A DNA stretch of 64,000 nt from NCBI RefSeq assembly GCF_958298935.1, contig NC_084933.1, positions 7,361,001 through 7,425,000 of the forward strand, written 5' to 3'. Positions 47,326 through 59,560 of this stretch are shown in pieces (position 1 is the first letter of the stretch; each line of letters begins with the position of its first letter). Under the pieces are notes generated by a model. The model had not been told where the DNA came from. It saw nothing but the letters and a program-made list of their open reading frames with translations, and did no database searches. Both the position numbers and the translations under genes were made by a program. The DNA comes from Phragmites australis (Eukaryota > Streptophyta > Magnoliopsida > Poales > Poaceae).

Positions 47326-49440
47326 AGGTGGGTAGGCACATGAAAGGCACCATTTGGTGGACCAGAACAGTTACTGCACTAGGCCGAAACGATGCAGCAC
47401 TTTGCTCATCAAGGCTGAAAGCCTATAGGTTCATTAACTGTTCAGTTTTGGGCCGTCGAAGCCAACCATCAGCCCAGCTGGGCCCAGGTTGTCCATACAT
47501 ACGATTTTTTGTATTCAATTATTTGTCCTGCATTCTCTCAGATAATAATGACAAGTGGTGTAACCTAATTTTATTTTCACAGCTCTTTTCTTACTTCAAT
47601 ATATAGTACATGTACACTTCCCATCTACATATAGAACGAAGTTATTGCGGTCTATGCGATGCGCTTATTTTTTTTAGATAGCAATGCAAATCAAACATGT
47701 TACACTTCCCATCTTGAGATAGAACGAAATATCATAATTTGTTTCCAAAACTAAATTAAGCTCAGGAAAATTTTCTTATACAAAAAATTATTCCTCCCAA
47801 ACTTGTCTGTGCATAGAATAGAGTTTAAGGCCACCACTGCTGTTTTTAAAATGGAGTTCCACCAAACAAGATTTTCGTTATCCACCTCAATGCTAAACGA
47901 AGCCCTAGTTTAGATTCGGACGTTATGTAACCTTTTCAAATTCATTATCAGACTTTTAGGATCGATCAGGTATTTCACGGATCTTCTCTTTTTCATTTCT
48001 CTCATTCTAGAATGAGCACGAAATTTGGTTATGTCGGATAATATGTCGAGAACTACCTTTGCTTATTGTTTTCGATTTACTTTTGGTCTTTTCCCCCGTA
48101 CAGGACTTACATTAGAATAACAGGGTTAATCAAAAGTTCATGCCAACAAATTTATAGAATCTTGTTTTCCTATAGACAAAAGAAAATAAAGACTACATAG
48201 GGGTTTCCAGCTACACTGTTACAAGAACAGAGAAGGATAGGGCTTACATTAGAGTAACAGGGCTAGTTACTTCCTAGAACCAATACTAATGAATTCCCAA
48301 ACAGCTAAACAACTAAGATGAAAAGAGGCGAAGCAAAAACTATATTGCTCAGTTCAAAGTTGCTGAGTCTCCTGCATTACCACCTGTCGGAAAGTGGCTC
48401 TGCGGCTGCAAAAAGAATAACAATCTAAAGAGAGTAGTTGGATGACAGATTATTGTCTTCTAAATGTTCATTTTTTTGCACATTATAACCCAGAACGACC
48501 TACTCCCATACCAAAACAACTTTTGGTAAGCATTTTTAGTTTGGATCTTCACGAATCCAAAACATAAAGTCTTGAAATAAAAGTGGAATCCATTTCAGGT
48601 GAAATATTACTAACAAGCTAATGCAGTAATGCTGATAAGACACACAAACGGAGCTATGACACAACAAAACATAATATGTTCAACACTGTTCTCTCTCCAG
48701 AAAAAGTGGGCTCTTGCTGTCACCAGGACCATCTCTCTTTCGCGATTGATCACCAGATTGTTCCCAAACACTTCTGTGCGTGGAGGGTCCGAGTGTCAGT
48801 TCAATGAATTTTTGCAGTGCCTCCCCCCCCCCCCCCTTCTTCTAGCAAGCCATAGGCCATCTCCAGTGAAAAAAATAGGTACTCATGAAGTGAGATGACA
48901 GCATATGAGTCGACTCATACTCACTGCATAGAAGCCGAACCATGCACAGGGCAGAAGATTCGAACCTAATCTTTGGTTCGATGCGTTAGCATTAAAATAA
49001 TATTTGTACATAGGAAAGAGGAACGGAAATTTTCATATCGTTGCGCAAGTGTTTCGATAGGGCTGGAGAGAGGAAAACGATTTTTTATTAGCTATGGGTC
49101 CCACGCAAATGGTTTGGTATAGTTGGAGAGCAAAAAGGCGAACCGAACACATTGTGCGTGGCTTATTTTTTCTTGATGGTTCGACTCGCCAGTGGAGATG
49201 CTCTAAGGTTCCAAAATCCCCAAAATTGAGGCCGTTGTTGAGTAGATAAAGGTTTCGGGTGAATGTAGCAATACTAGGGTCTTGTTTTGAACCACAAACA
49301 CAAATAGTCATTTTTTTAGATACTCCTAAATGCACTAGCAGATATCTTCTTCCCAAGATCAGAGCATAGGTACCTCAAGAGCCAAGAGTCACTTGTACAA
49401 AATGCACAAACAGAGAAACAGCTGCAATGTAAACAAGGCC
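47326..49440. other. Intergenic, no clear gene
   Basis: 47440-47490 holds several GGGCC/TGGGCC motifs common in plant promoters. A minus-strand exon-like piece after TTTTTGCAG (48360-48407) reads PQSHFPTGGNAGDSATLN to a stop and may be a last exon. A C-run lies at about 48825-48836. Nothing else supported. Confidence 0.35.
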
Positions 49441-49445
49441 TAGGT

Positions 49446-49709
49446 CTATTTTAGTTTTCCATCGTCCCCCACAAATCCACATAATTTGCCGACATGTGGC
49501 AGCCCAAGACCATCCTTTCCAGCTTGATCATATGTAAAGGTGGAGTAATATGAGAATCTATGTTCTACAACCTGGTGTTTTTGTGTAAGAAAGTCTAAAA
49601 TCTAATATAATCTGATAATATGCCATCAATACCTGGTGTTCTGTGCAGTCCACTCTTTATCTTTATCAACCGGAAAAGTATGATCTTTCCTCACAGCATA
49701 AAAAGCCAT
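49446..49709 (-). CDS. Possible small two-exon gene, unknown function
   Basis: Exon 1 (49633-49709) reads MAFYAVRKDHTFPVDKDKEW and ends at a GTATTG donor. Exon 2 (49446-49557), after a CATAG acceptor, reads FSYYSTFTYDQAGKDGLGLP and ends KLCGFVGDDGKLK, stop. Joined, this is 62 residues in frame. ATG context ACCATGG is favourable, and an in-frame stop lies upstream once the hAT insertion is removed. I do not recognise the protein, and the splice sites are my choice; it may be a fragment of a larger gene continuing to the piece at 48360. Confidence 0.3.
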
Positions 49710-49718
49710 GGTTACGTC

Positions 49719-50666
49719 TAGGGCTGTTCATCGGTTTGTTTGGTTCGATGTATTAGGTATTTTGGTATAATACGGTATTGTTACTTTGGTTAATATGGTA
49801 TTTTATAAAAATACGTTCCCTAATCGGTAAATGCCATTATATTTCGGTTAGGGGTCGGTAAATACCATTCCTAGCAAATTTGACGCGAATTGAGAATGAT
49901 AAGACGTAACGTGGCGATGTCGCACATCATCAAACATCACATATGTTATATACTTCTGTTCAAGTTCAAGTGTTAAGGGCTTCAGGCAGTTCAGGCCGAA
50001 GCAGCAGCAGACCAGCAGTGCAGTACAATATTCACTGCAAGTCTGCAACAGAAGGAAGCCGACAATGAATGGTTAGGCCTCCAGGTATACACAAACTTCA
50101 TTCTGTAAGTGCTTTATAAAGATCCAGTGATTCACAGATCAATTTCAGAGATATACCACGTACCAGCACCTCATTGTTCAATCTTCATAACTTCGAACCT
50201 GTAGAGCACAAAAGGAACATTTCTGTTCAGCGTTCAGGGCAGGCGCCAAGCGCAGCCTTCAGCCCTTCAGCCACATGCCCACATGCAAGTATCCAATCCA
50301 ACAGACGGACAGAAGTACAGCATATGCACATCTGACAAAATCCAACACAGCTGCACAACAGGTCAACAATCAGCAGCACAGGACACAACAGTACTTTGTG
50401 CGGTCAATTGACATTCGACAACATACTAACGTAGCCCAGGCGCCAGCAAACATTATAGCCCAACAAGAGGCAATGGACAGCCCAGACAAATCGATTTCTT
50501 TGGTCTTTTTGGTTTACAACCGATTTTTACTGAAAACCAAACATCGGAAAACCATACTTTATTTCTATCTAATTGAAAACCAAAAACCGGTCAAACTGAG
50601 TTAACTGGTTCGGTTTGGTATTTTTGACATGGTTTTCCTGGTTCGGTTACAAAGTGCACCTGCCTA
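49719..50666. mobile_element. Non-autonomous hAT element
   Basis: The perfect 8-bp target duplication GTTACGTC lies at 49711-49718 and 50667-50674. Terminal TAGGGCTGTTCAT and ...GCACCTGCCTA are weakly inverted, with subterminal GGTTCGGTT-type sequence at both ends. 948 bp without transposase. It lies 9 bp upstream of the ATG at 49707-49709. Confidence 0.82.
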
Positions 50667-50798
50667 GTTACGTCAATGCTCGTGTTTGATAGTGTGGAGG
50701 GCTTAGGTCAAAAAGTATATAGAACAGTTAAGATGAAATACAACTTAACATCCAGCATGGAAAACAAATTGCAATGGATATGAACAAATATTTAATAA

Positions 50799-51012
50799 GG
50801 GTCTGTTTGGCGGAGCTCGAGCTCTAAAAATTTATGAAGCTGGTCATCTCTAGCTTTAGAAAATTTTAGAGCTGGAGCTATAGGTAGATTGAGGGTCTTT
50901 GGTTCAGATTTTGTATTCAGACTGAAGACAAATATTAAAATTATTTTATTTTATCCTACAAGCTTTAAATTATATATGAATCTCCAAACTAGAGCTCTAC
51001 CAAAAAAAAAAA
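50799..51012. mobile_element. MITE
   Basis: Ends GGGTCTGTTTGGCGGAGCTC and AACTAGAGCTCTACCAAAA form imperfect inverted repeats; the right end runs into an A-run at 51001-51012. Noncoding. Superfamily uncertain. Confidence 0.5.
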
Positions 51013-51354
51013 AGAAGAGTCTAATATAATACTCTCCTATCTACCTTTTTCTCGCAGAACACCACAGCTACCGTGAACGTCAGTGCATGAAAGCCTGCTT
51101 TATCCATGCTTGGTGGAAAAGAAATGTAGCATTTTCATTGTAGGTGCGTACACCAACTTCCAATGTGGATGTCTCAACGCCTGAAATATGAGCGTCCACC
51201 CTTACCAACAAAGCGTGCAACTGCGTACCACCTGATCCCTGACCACGGAACCACACTCCTGCCTGCACCCGCATTACATATTCTGATATACCCAGCAGCA
51301 CTAGCCACACCTCCGATCCTGTTGCAACGCACGGCACCAACAGTCATCCACCAA

Positions 51355-51702
51355 ATGAGCGACCTCCTCTCCTACATTTCTAAGATGCTGTGCATCAAGG
51401 CACCGTCGGAGGCAACGCAGGCCGGCGACGATGGCGGCGGCGGTTGCCCCGCGGATGAGTGCCGCGTCTGCCTGTCTAGGATCCGCGTTGGCGAGGCCAC
51501 TCGGCGGCTGCCGTGCCGCCACGTTTTCCACCGCGACTGCGTCGACCGCTGGCTGGCGTCCTGCAAGCGGACCTGTCCGCTCTGCCGGGTTTACGTGACC
51601 GACGGGAACAGGCGGCCGGTGGCAGCGAAGCGCACCGCTGAATCACCACACGCCGACGACCTCGTGATCTGGTTCTCCACCGTGCTCGTCCCCGGTTTCT
51701 GA
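51355..51702 (+). CDS. Small RING-H2 finger protein, probable E3 ubiquitin ligase
   Basis: The 115-residue frame begins MSDLLSYISKMLCIKAP. The RING-H2 finger runs from about residue 40 to 81: Cys pair in ECRVCL, the Cys-His pair in LPCRHVFH, Cys in RDCVDRW, and the last pair in CPLC. Spacing fits C3H2C3 and the DRW motif is typical, so E2 binding and ubiquitin transfer are expected. The N-terminus has a short hydrophobic stretch. I prefer this ATG over the in-frame one at 51163 because the upstream 64 residues (Pro-rich, no domain) look like leader. The frame is intact and GC-rich, unlike its flanks. Confidence 0.85.
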   Translation: MSDLLSYISKMLCIKAPSEATQAGDDGGGGCPADECRVCLSRIRVGEATRRLPCRHVFHRDCVDRWLASCKRTCPLCRVYVTDGNRRPVAAKRTAESPHADDLVIWFSTVLVPGF

Positions 51703-52955
51703 TGTCAAAAACTTTTTTAAATTTTTTTATCTTGAAGCCGTGATTTTCAGCATTTCTTACGACTTATCGGTGCCTGTTAATAACGTGAGTCTGTAGAGCA
51801 TTTTCAGAAAATGTGTGTGTGTGCTATTTACTATTTAGCATCTCATTGCACTTTTACTGGGAGTTTTATGTTGGGAAGTTTGCTCATCTCCTGCAAATGT
51901 ATTTGACGATCGATATTGCTGCTACTCGATGGTCAGTTTTATGCATCCTACTGCAGCTCCAAACTCTAATACTTTGTGCCCGGTCGACTTCAAAACCTGG
52001 TCTCATACATTTGGTACCTAGACCCGGGGAGGTGGCGGGGTTAGTTGGCACCCCAGTATGCCGAATTCAATTTTTTGGTAATGATTTGGTGATTTGACTA
52101 GCGTTGGATTGAGACAAAAGAAAATTGACTTGCTCTGCAAAATTTTGTAACGTCAATGGAGTGAAGAGTTAGAATGGCGTGGGCAAAATACGGGAGAACG
52201 AATCGATTATTGCACGAACTTTGATTTTGTTGTGCTGCACGCCTTGGTGATATGTAGGCACACCAAATGTCCAAATCTTCCAATCCAACACCAAAAACAG
52301 TATGGACACCCCACCTTCTGATTAATTCGAACGAAATTGTTGATTTGGAGTTGTTTGGATTATTCAAGATATAATTTTACTCCTTTCATGATCGCCTTGC
52401 TTATTTCCGGTTGTTAGCAACCTAACATCTGAAAAGTAAGACGTGACATTTATATCTGATACCCATAAAGAGCGCCTGAGAAAAAGAGCAACAGCTGACA
52501 AGGATCATGTAGCAATTGTTGAAACAGTGCCGGAAAACTTTGTTCCTTGCACAATTGTCAGACATTTGGACCTATCAGAAATGGAATGGTCAATTTGATT
52601 CCCCAATACTAAGATCATACGCATACAAGAGCACTCTGCACGCGTCATTCAAAAAGACAACTTCTGTGCTGCTATCCCTACCAGTTGTCAGTTGTCTATC
52701 ACTTCAATATGAAACTTTCAATGGGCACCCAACTTTATTTAATCAGTTTAACTCACAGCTCATGAAATTAACTTGTTACTGTAATTAGTAAGCACCGGAA
52801 ATCGAACCTGGTGCTTCATCAAACCTGCACATTGACTTCAGCGAAATTCAAGGGCTGTGAAGCTACATTATATCTCGTTTCCTTTTTTCAGATGCAACAG
52901 TATATATCCTCGAGAGAGGGAATTCAATGGTAAATTTTTATTTTACAACAACACT
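51703..52955. other. 3' flank of the RING gene and intergenic DNA
   Basis: No recognised gene; short frames only. Confidence 0.45.
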
Positions 52956-52958
52956 TTA

Positions 52959-53309
52959 GACTACTCCCAATCCATAGTATCATATCACTAATTCTAAAAC
53001 TACCATGTCAGCAAAATACAGGGATGATACAACTCTCACACTGCACAATATCGAAGGTTGTTTGTTAAGGCTTTCCGAGGCAAGAAATTGTTGCATCTGT
53101 TGTGTCTATAATAGTGGATCCAAATCGTGCACCAAGAAAATAACTCTACCCCGGTGTAGTATCATGCGATTTCCAAGGGTAGGATATCGTGCCCAAGCGA
53201 TGCCTTATCTCATCTTTCTCCTATCTCCTCTTTAATTTCTTGCCACATCAGAAAAGTATCATACATGGTAGCCTATTTAATGTGCACGAAACTACCATCA
53301 GGAGTAGCC
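52959..53309. mobile_element. Tourist-like (PIF/Harbinger) MITE
   Basis: Ends GACTACTCCCAATCCATAGT and ATCAGGAGTAGCC are inverted, with TTA target duplication at 52956-52958 and 53310-53312. Noncoding interior. Confidence 0.78.
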
Positions 53310-53489
53310 TTACATCAAGCTGACCACTCTAAAGAACTTTAATGAGGAAGAGCTCTGCATTCACGGACGTTTCGGATGCTCATCAAACATGGGCACTGTG
53401 GTCATGTATCCAATTGGAGTTGTAAGAACCATTTGAAGTGCATCATAGCCTGAATAGTCACACTCCTAGTGTAGGAAAAAGTTAGAATA

Positions 53490-53940
53490 ATGAGAAGAAG
53501 AAAGGCAGGAATAAGGGTGAAACACGGGCAAGGCCACATGAAAAAGTTTTGTCCACGTTTGGAGGAGAGCTTGCTAAATGGTGATAGTGGAGGAAAACTC
53601 GGACGTCCTTATTATTTGTCAATCACGTAATGTTCATGAGTGGGTATTAGATTTAGGTTGTTGCTTTCCCGTATATTCGAGGGAGATGTTTGATGAAGTA
53701 TCTCTACGTCAAGCGGATGAAACTATTCGATAAATGCAAGCAGTTAGCGATCACTGAGGTGGGAATAGTTACACAAGAGATGTATAATAGAACACATTGA
53801 ACATTGACGGGAGTTTGGTACATCCCAGGCTTGACAAAGAACCTAATATCTTTGAGGTCACTTGAACTCCAAGATTTTGATGTATAACTCCATGGTGGAC
53901 TTTTGTGTGTTACATGCAAAAGAAAGGTAATCAAGAAAAT
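53490..53940 (+). pseudogene. Degraded copia gag-protease fragment
   Basis: Plus-strand pieces read GQGHMKKFCPRLEESLLNGD (zinc-knuckle end), then HEWVLDLGC where a copia protease has WVLDSGC. TLTGVWYIPGLTKNLISL-like sequence follows in shifted frames, then LHGGLLCVTCKRKV. Several frameshifts and stops. No LTR found beside it; it stops where the hAT relic begins. Confidence 0.7.
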
Positions 53941-53984
53941 TATATGGATCAATGGAGGTATTGATTGGTTGGTAATTTTAACAA

Positions 53985-54565
53985 TAGAGCAATTAGTGAA
54001 AGATTTGATGCTATTATCATATAGATGGATCATCACTACAATGAGGTATCAGCAGAGTTACTTGTTTTGTTCTCTTTTCTTGATCTAAGAAATTTGTTTC
54101 CTAAGTTTGATGTTGATAAGATTGCTCAATTAACGGAAACATATGATCAAGATTTCTCAACTATTGATCAATATTCTACTATAAGGGATCTACTTGAGAC
54201 CTTCGTTCTACATGTGCAAAGAATTGATGATTTTGTTGCTTGTCATGATCTCGGATGTTTGCCATGAAGATGGTTGAAACTCAAAAACACATTGCTTTTC
54301 CATTGGTCTATCACCTTATTGAGTTAGCATTGCTTCTACTAGTGGCAACATCATTAGTTGAAAGATCCTTCTCGGCTATGAATATAATCAAGACAAATTT
54401 GTGCAATAGAATGCCCGATGAGTGGCTCAATGACTTGATATTGTGCTACACTGACAAGGAGATTTTAAGATGACTTGATGGTGATAACATCAAGAAGACA
54501 TTTGAAGCCCTGATAGATCAAAATATGGATTTGCAAAAGCCACCTAGAAGACCTAGACATGCTTA
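53985..54565 (+). pseudogene. hAT-type transposase C-terminal fragment (dimerisation domain)
   Basis: Reads FDAIII, stop, MDHHYNEVSAELLVLFSFLD and FPKFDVDKIAQLTETY. After a frame change near 54255 it reads KHIAFPLVYHLIELALLLLV, then TSLVERSFSAMNIIKTNLCN and MPDEWLNDLILCYTDKEILR. This is the hAT dimerisation region of TTF-type zinc-finger transposase-like plant proteins. In-frame stop at 54471-54473. The N-terminal two thirds are missing. Confidence 0.8.
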
Positions 54566-54827
54566 GTTCTTTAGTATTGGACTAGCGGTAGGTGTTCCTG
54601 CAATATTCTATATTTTTTAGATACATGATCAATTATATAACATACTAATTGATTTATTTTTTCCAAATTGACAGGTTGCTCCTTTTAGCTTTTGATATGT
54701 TGAATTATGTGGTGCAAAAGTTATTTACTCCGCTACGTCACTCTTCTTATGAGCGGTAACATCTTAAATCTTCAAAAATATGTCAATTGTTTATTGTACT
54801 CTAGTTCATGTGATTTAAATATAAATT

Positions 54828-54852
54828 CTTCTTCTTCTTCTTGTTCTTGTTC

Positions 54853-54887
<35 letters not shown>
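54828..54887. repeat. (TTC)n and (TC)n microsatellite
   Basis: Runs of TTC/TTG followed by an uninterrupted CT dinucleotide run of about 30 bp, marking the junction between the hAT relic and gypsy element 2. Confidence 0.9.
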
Positions 54888-54888
<1 letters not shown>

Positions 54889-54904
54889 CATTCTATCTTC
54901 ACAT

Positions 54905-57400
54905 TGCTAACATATACGACCCAGGACGATTGAATTCAACCATCGTATAAAGACTCTTCCACTTCGGAGATAGCTTGTTGCTATTTTTTCGGCTCTAAAC
55001 GAGTCATAGAACCAGATCCTCAGGTTGTAAGCTTTGCTTTTGGATATTCTAATCATAATAGCTCTAGAGTGCTTGCTAGTACCTCGCCGATTGTATCAGC
55101 ACCTGAGTCCTTTTTTCTTCAAGAATGTTGAGATCATCCTGCCTTCTCGAGATTTCATCCTTCTTGGTGTACAGCTCAACGCGGGGAGATTTCATATTAG
55201 TTCACATGGTAGCATGACTTCGATCTACTAAAATAGGAAGAAAGGCATTTCACCTGTCACCTTGTTGGATATTGTTCGGAGTACCCAGAGTACATGAGGC
55301 AACTCAAACGTCCAAGCTTTAGCATAGGTGGATAAGCGGTTGAAGGCACAAATCTTGATTCCTTGTAGAACTAGATCATTGTCCTGCTCAACTTATACAT
55401 CACTTTGTGGATAAGCTACCGATGCAAACAAAGCTAGTGCCTAGTACCTCGTAGTGATCGATGAAGGCTGCGCTTGAGAACTGAGTTCCATTGTTGGTGA
55501 TGATCCTACTCGGGATGCCGAATCTTGTCCCAACGTTTTTCATGATGAACATTTTGGCTACTACCAAGGTGATCCTGCTGACTGGCTCAGCTTCAATTCA
55601 CTTGGTGAAGGTATTGATTGCCACAAAAAGGAACTTGAAGCCCCTAGACACTACCGGGAAGGGCCCCAGAATATCCAACCTCCAAGTTGTTGGTGATATG
55701 CCCAAGAGGTGGTCATAGAGATGATTATATCACGTCTATGTTTATACGCTTTTGAATTATTTGTTATTCGGTTCCTTGGACAATTATCATTTACATTAAT
55801 TAGCAAGTATGTGGCTTATTTGTGAAGCTCTTTGTTTTATTGTGATGTTATTCTTTATCCATAGTCTTATATCATTATGTGGGACAATAATGATTCACAA
55901 ACTAGCACATGTACTGATTGATGATCATGTTTCACAGATTATGGATATAGAGATATGAAATCAATAATATGGATATATGTTAGAGAATATGGTGTTGTAT
56001 AGACCTACTTTGAGATACTGTTGGGACTGTTATATGATGTGTCATCAGTTGTAATCAATAATATGAATCGTCATTGATTCTCATAATATGTAATGGTATA
56101 CTTAGGGGCTACCAAACGCTACTCTATAACTAGGTAGTCATAAATGTAGCTTTTGGGTTTACCATGAAATATGTCGTGGGGTGTGAGCGATCAAGATGAA
56201 ATTTGCCCCTCCTATATAACGGGAGATATATCTCTAGGCCCCTCAATGTAGTTAGATTAGAATGTGCATGGTCATGCCAATGTGATTAAAGAGTTAATCA
56301 CGAGTTGAGTAATTCACTATAAGATAGAGTGAATGGTCAAGCTATTTCAAAGATGGCACGTGTCTCGCCTTAAGCTTGACTGGTATCGTGAGGCAAAAAG
56401 ATTGGTACATATGTATATCAAGGTTCAACCAATATGATCTTTATATTTATTTGGGAGTCAATAAGCCCTGCTAGGGACTGTTGTTGATTTCATTTCGAAA
56501 AGGAGTTTTTGAGTTATAGATGTTTGTACAGGAACCTAATAGGTCACACACTTAATGGGTTGGAACAAGACATGCAGAGTGGATTCGTAAGAGGGTTTAA
56601 GCGGATTGTGATCCATAAGGGACTAGAGTCCTGATGGAATTCTAACATGGAAGCCTATAGTACGATCTATATAAAGGGAGGTGTGGGGAGGGGTGCGCAT
56701 GGTTGAGCCACTCTGAAACCCTAGCCATGCCCTCTCTACCTGACCTCTTGAAACCCTAGTTGGACATATAGTGCAAGAACACTAATGTTAGACGTTCCAG
56801 CCTAGGACGTGTGGATACTGTAGAGGTGCTGTTGTTATTGTGGTGCTGATCAGCTCAATGTCACTCCCGACAAGGTGATCACGACTAGTCGGAACCCTCC
56901 TGACTAGGAAGTCGAAACTCTCCCGACAAGGAAGTTGAATCCGGAGGTTGATCCCGACTAGGAGGTCGATCTTCTATGACAATCCTTCTGAGTTTGACTA
57001 CTTCCTCTACATCGACGCGCACGATGTTGGACTGGTCTACTTCAACTCTTCTTCTGTTGCACTGCGCATCTAGTGGTAATGATCCATGATCCTCTACTTA
57101 GATGGTTTCTTGGTTGAACGCATTAGAAATTTTTATTTTGTACTAGCATAGCCTACTCGTTCAGCAACACAAGTCACGAATATCCATGACAAGGGGATCG
57201 TTTGTAAGGCTTGGGTGGGCTGGTGTATGTGCCTACTATGGAATTGACAGTCGGCATATGTTTTTACCATCTTGCTCACATCATGGAGAGTTGTAGGCCA
57301 ATAAAAACCTTGTCTGAATGCCTTTCCAACTGAGGTTTGGAAGGAAGCATGAGCTCCGCACACCCCTCCATGGATTTCGAGTAGTTCTCTATCCTACTTC
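54905..57400 (-). pseudogene. gypsy integrase, split by a solo LTR
   Basis: The zinc-binding part at 57180-57360 reads GKAFRQGFYWPT, YADCQFHSRHIHQPTQALQT and IPLSWIFVT, then the frame is cut. It resumes left of the insertion with LDILGPFPVV, FKFLFVAINTFTKWIEAEP (one TGA at the W) and ITNNGTQFSSAAF at 55470-55680. The C-terminal part ends KLSPKWKSLYTMVEFNRPGS near 54930-54985. The catalytic Asp of DTFTKW has become Asn. Confidence 0.85.
55688..57169 (+). mobile_element. Copia-type solo LTR
   Basis: Starts TGTTGGTGATATGCCC and ends GTTCAGCAACA, with perfect 5-bp target duplication CAAGT at 55683-55687 and 57170-57174. There is no internal region or second LTR, so it arose by recombination between the two LTRs. 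TATATAAAGGG near 56668-56678 would be the promoter on the plus strand. The TGATATGCCCAAGAGG start is typical of a common cereal copia LTR group. Confidence 0.88.
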
Positions 57401-58250
57401 CGAGAGATGTACTTTATGAGTACTCCGTGAGTGCCTCTTTGATAGAGGATGTTGTCCACAGGGTATACATCCTAGATCAATGGAATATTTGCTCAGATAG
57501 TGCATCATCTTTAGGCACAACTCATTCTTAAAGGAACTTATGGATCGGATCCATCCATGAATCTTCATACTCGAGTGGAGATACAAGTTCCCCCGTGACT
57601 CCTTTTGGGCTGTTGATTCCTGACAAGTCACCAAGTTGGTTTTAGATCTCGTAGACCACCACTCCTTCAGTCGTGTCATTTGATAATTTCACGGATGGCT
57701 TTGAGAGTCTCTCTATAACGATCCCGGTTTGTCCTGAGATCGTGAGGAGGCTAGTCGGGCAAGACTATGGGCGAGGCAATTATCCTTCCTAGGGATACAC
57801 TTGACCTTGAGTCCGATGAATTTCTTTTCTAGCTTCCTCACCTTCACGAGGTAATCTGTCTTGGTCTTGTCCGAGATTTGATACTCTTTGCTAACTTGCT
57901 TCATCACTAACTGTGAATCCGCTTTCATGAGAAGGCGGTAGATACCAATAGCAGAAGCTACTCAAAGACCAGCGAGTAGAATCTCATGCTCAGTTACGTT
58001 GTTTGTGGCTGGAAAGTTGAACTACAAAACATATTGTAGCCTTTCTTCTATGGGAGAGATGAGTATAATTCCAGCTCATGAGCCTTGGAGCGTAAGTGAC
58101 CCATCGAAGAAGAGAGTCTATACATTGAACATGTCATTGGGGCTATCTTGGGGTTGCTCTCTTTCCATTCAACGACAAAGTCAGTGAGTACTTGTGACTT
58201 TATCGCTATTCGAGGTACGAACCGAACATCAAATTCTCTCAGCTCAATAG
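57400..58250 (-). pseudogene. gypsy RNase H
   Basis: The minus frame at 57713-57928 reads MKADSQLVMKQVSKEYQISD, KVRKLEKKFIGLKVKCIPRK and DNCLAHSLARLAS, the C-terminal RNase H signature of Tat elements. The upstream half near 57960-58150 is in broken frames. Confidence 0.8.
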
Positions 58251-59560
58251 CCCACTTAGTGATTCATCCATGGTATCTCTGTTTTAGAGGATTTCTCCAA
58301 ATGGAAATATTGATGGTATGGTGATCTTATGAGCCTAAAAATAGTATCTTGCTTGCGAGAGACCATAAATATTGTATACAATAGTTTTTGTACTTGCGAG
58401 TAATGCTCCTTGGAACCATGGAGTACTTCGCTAACATAGTATACCGGTCGTTGGCTCTTCTCTCACTTGTCGGGCACTTCTCGTTCCACCACCAATACTC
58501 CACTTACGGCTGATGGTCCGGTCGCTATATATAACAAGAGTTCTTCATTTGGGTCGGGAGCGACTAGCACAGGGCGGAAGAAAGATACCGCGTTATATTT
58601 TTGATCCCCTCATCGGCCTCTTCATACCATTTGAACTTGTTGTGTTGGTGAAGTAACTTGAAGAAGGGAAGTTCCCGGTCTTCGAGTCGGGATATGAAAT
58701 GACTAAGAGCTGGCATGCATCCAGTTAGTTTTTGAACTTCACGTCCTGACCTGGGGGTTGCATTTCTTCGATGGCCTTGATCTTATCGGGATTAACCTCG
58801 ATACCCCGGTATGACACTAAGTACCTGAGTAGCTTTTCTACATCAACTTCAAATGCACAATTCTCTAGGTTAATCATGAATCGGTGCTTGCGTAGATTGT
58901 TGAAGGTCTCTGGTAGGCCAAAGATAAGATCTTCCTTCTTTTTAGTTTTGATGACAAGATCATCAACATAGGCTTCGATATTTCAGCCAATCTAATTGTG
59001 GAGGGTTATTTGCATGCCCTGTTGAAATGTGGCACCGACGTTCTTCAGTCCAAAGGGCATCATTACGTAACAGGATACTCCAAAGGGAGTTATAAAGGAG
59101 ATTTTCTCCTCATCCTTGGGATGCATACTGATATGGTGATAATTAGAGTAGACATCAGGATGGCTTAGATAGTTGCATTTGGAAGTGGTGTCGACTATCT
59201 AGTCTGTTCATGGTAGAGGAAGGCATCTTTCGAGTAGGCTTCGTTAAGGTCAGTGAAATCCATGCACATGCATCATTTGTCATTTGACTTTTTAACCATG
59301 GCAGGGTTAGCGAGCCACTTGGGATGATCCACATCTATGATAAACCCTTCCTTAGTGAGCCTTTTGATTTCCTCCTTGATTTCTTCCTTCCAATCAGGCA
59401 TGAACTGCTAGAGCTCTTGTTTAACCAGCTTAACACCTGACTGGATAGCTAACTTGCGCTTGATCACCTCCCTAGGGATACCGGGCATGTCAATGGTTGT
59501 CATGCAAACATGTTGGCATTTGCTAGGAGGAAGGTCATAAGCACGAGTTCCTATTTAGGA
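58250..59560 (-). pseudogene. gypsy reverse transcriptase
   Basis: The catalytic box AYVDDLVIKTKKKEDL lies near 58935-58980 on the minus strand, followed by RKHRFMINLENCAFEV and the thumb-like KIKAIEEMQPP. Upstream blocks near 59010-59400 are recognisable but broken. Many stops. Confidence 0.85.

Noticed and set aside
47440..47490. Cluster of TGGGCC-type promoter motifs
   Set aside because: No TATA box, start codon or exon could be tied to it.
52780..52830. AATCGAACCTGGTGC resembling a tRNA B box
   Set aside because: No A box or cloverleaf at the correct distance.
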